Origin: JBDSLU01 sp039916225
Lineage (GTDB): Bacteria; Acidobacteriota; Vicinamibacteria; Vicinamibacterales; Vicinamibacteraceae
NCBI GenBank assembly: GCA_039916225.1
Contig: JBDSLU010000435.1
Location: 1 to 6,926, forward strand
DNA: 6,926 nt
Direction: 5' to 3'
The notes below the pieces were generated by a model. The model was not told where the DNA came from. It did no database searches and was given only the letters and a program-made list of their open reading frames with translations. The translations under genes were made by a program, and so were the position numbers. Below, piece after piece: positions 6,914 through 6,926 of this stretch; position 1 is the first letter of the stretch, and every line of letters starts with the position of its first letter.

Positions 6914-6926
6914 TCGCCGCGCGGCG

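Overview
The window is very GC-rich (by eye about two thirds or more G+C), densely coded, and all four real genes lie on the minus strand, so transcription runs from the right edge to the left edge. I see no tRNA, rRNA, CRISPR array, insertion sequence or phage gene. The best taxonomic hint is the 890-residue Ser/Thr kinase fused through one membrane helix to a TolB/PD40-type beta-propeller and ending in an 'IVMNW' tail. This architecture is strongly expanded in Acidobacteriota, especially Vicinamibacteria-like soil lineages. I therefore favour an acidobacterium, but this is inference from one gene.

Layout, in transcription order. (1) 6913-4241: complete transmembrane Ser/Thr kinase with a propeller sensor domain. 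(2) 4240-4108: a 133-bp intergenic region, the only substantial non-coding stretch. It holds a strong match to a sigma-28 (FliA-type) promoter, a 9/10 inverted repeat lying over that promoter, and a leader with a GC-rich hairpin between a strong Shine-Dalgarno and the next start codon. (3) 4107-3181: NAD-dependent nucleotide-sugar epimerase/dehydratase (extended SDR). (4) 3132-2191: GDP-L-fucose synthase-like epimerase/reductase, 48 bp downstream with its own good Shine-Dalgarno. (5) 2186 to the left edge: a large open frame starting 4 nt after the previous stop. It encodes at least 728 residues that look like a methyltransferase-like domain, then a GT-A-type glycosyltransferase domain, then the start of a third Rossmann-like domain, cut by the window edge.

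Together, genes 3-5 look like an operon that makes one or more deoxy- or epimerised nucleotide sugars and transfers, and perhaps methylates, them on a surface glycan or glycoprotein. The sigma-28-like promoter raises the possibility that this glycan belongs to a motility or surface appendage (flagellin, pilin or similar). That link is the most interesting inference in the window, and it rests only on promoter pattern and gene content. The kinase is probably a separate transcription unit: the downstream operon has its own promoter and no terminator is evident between them.
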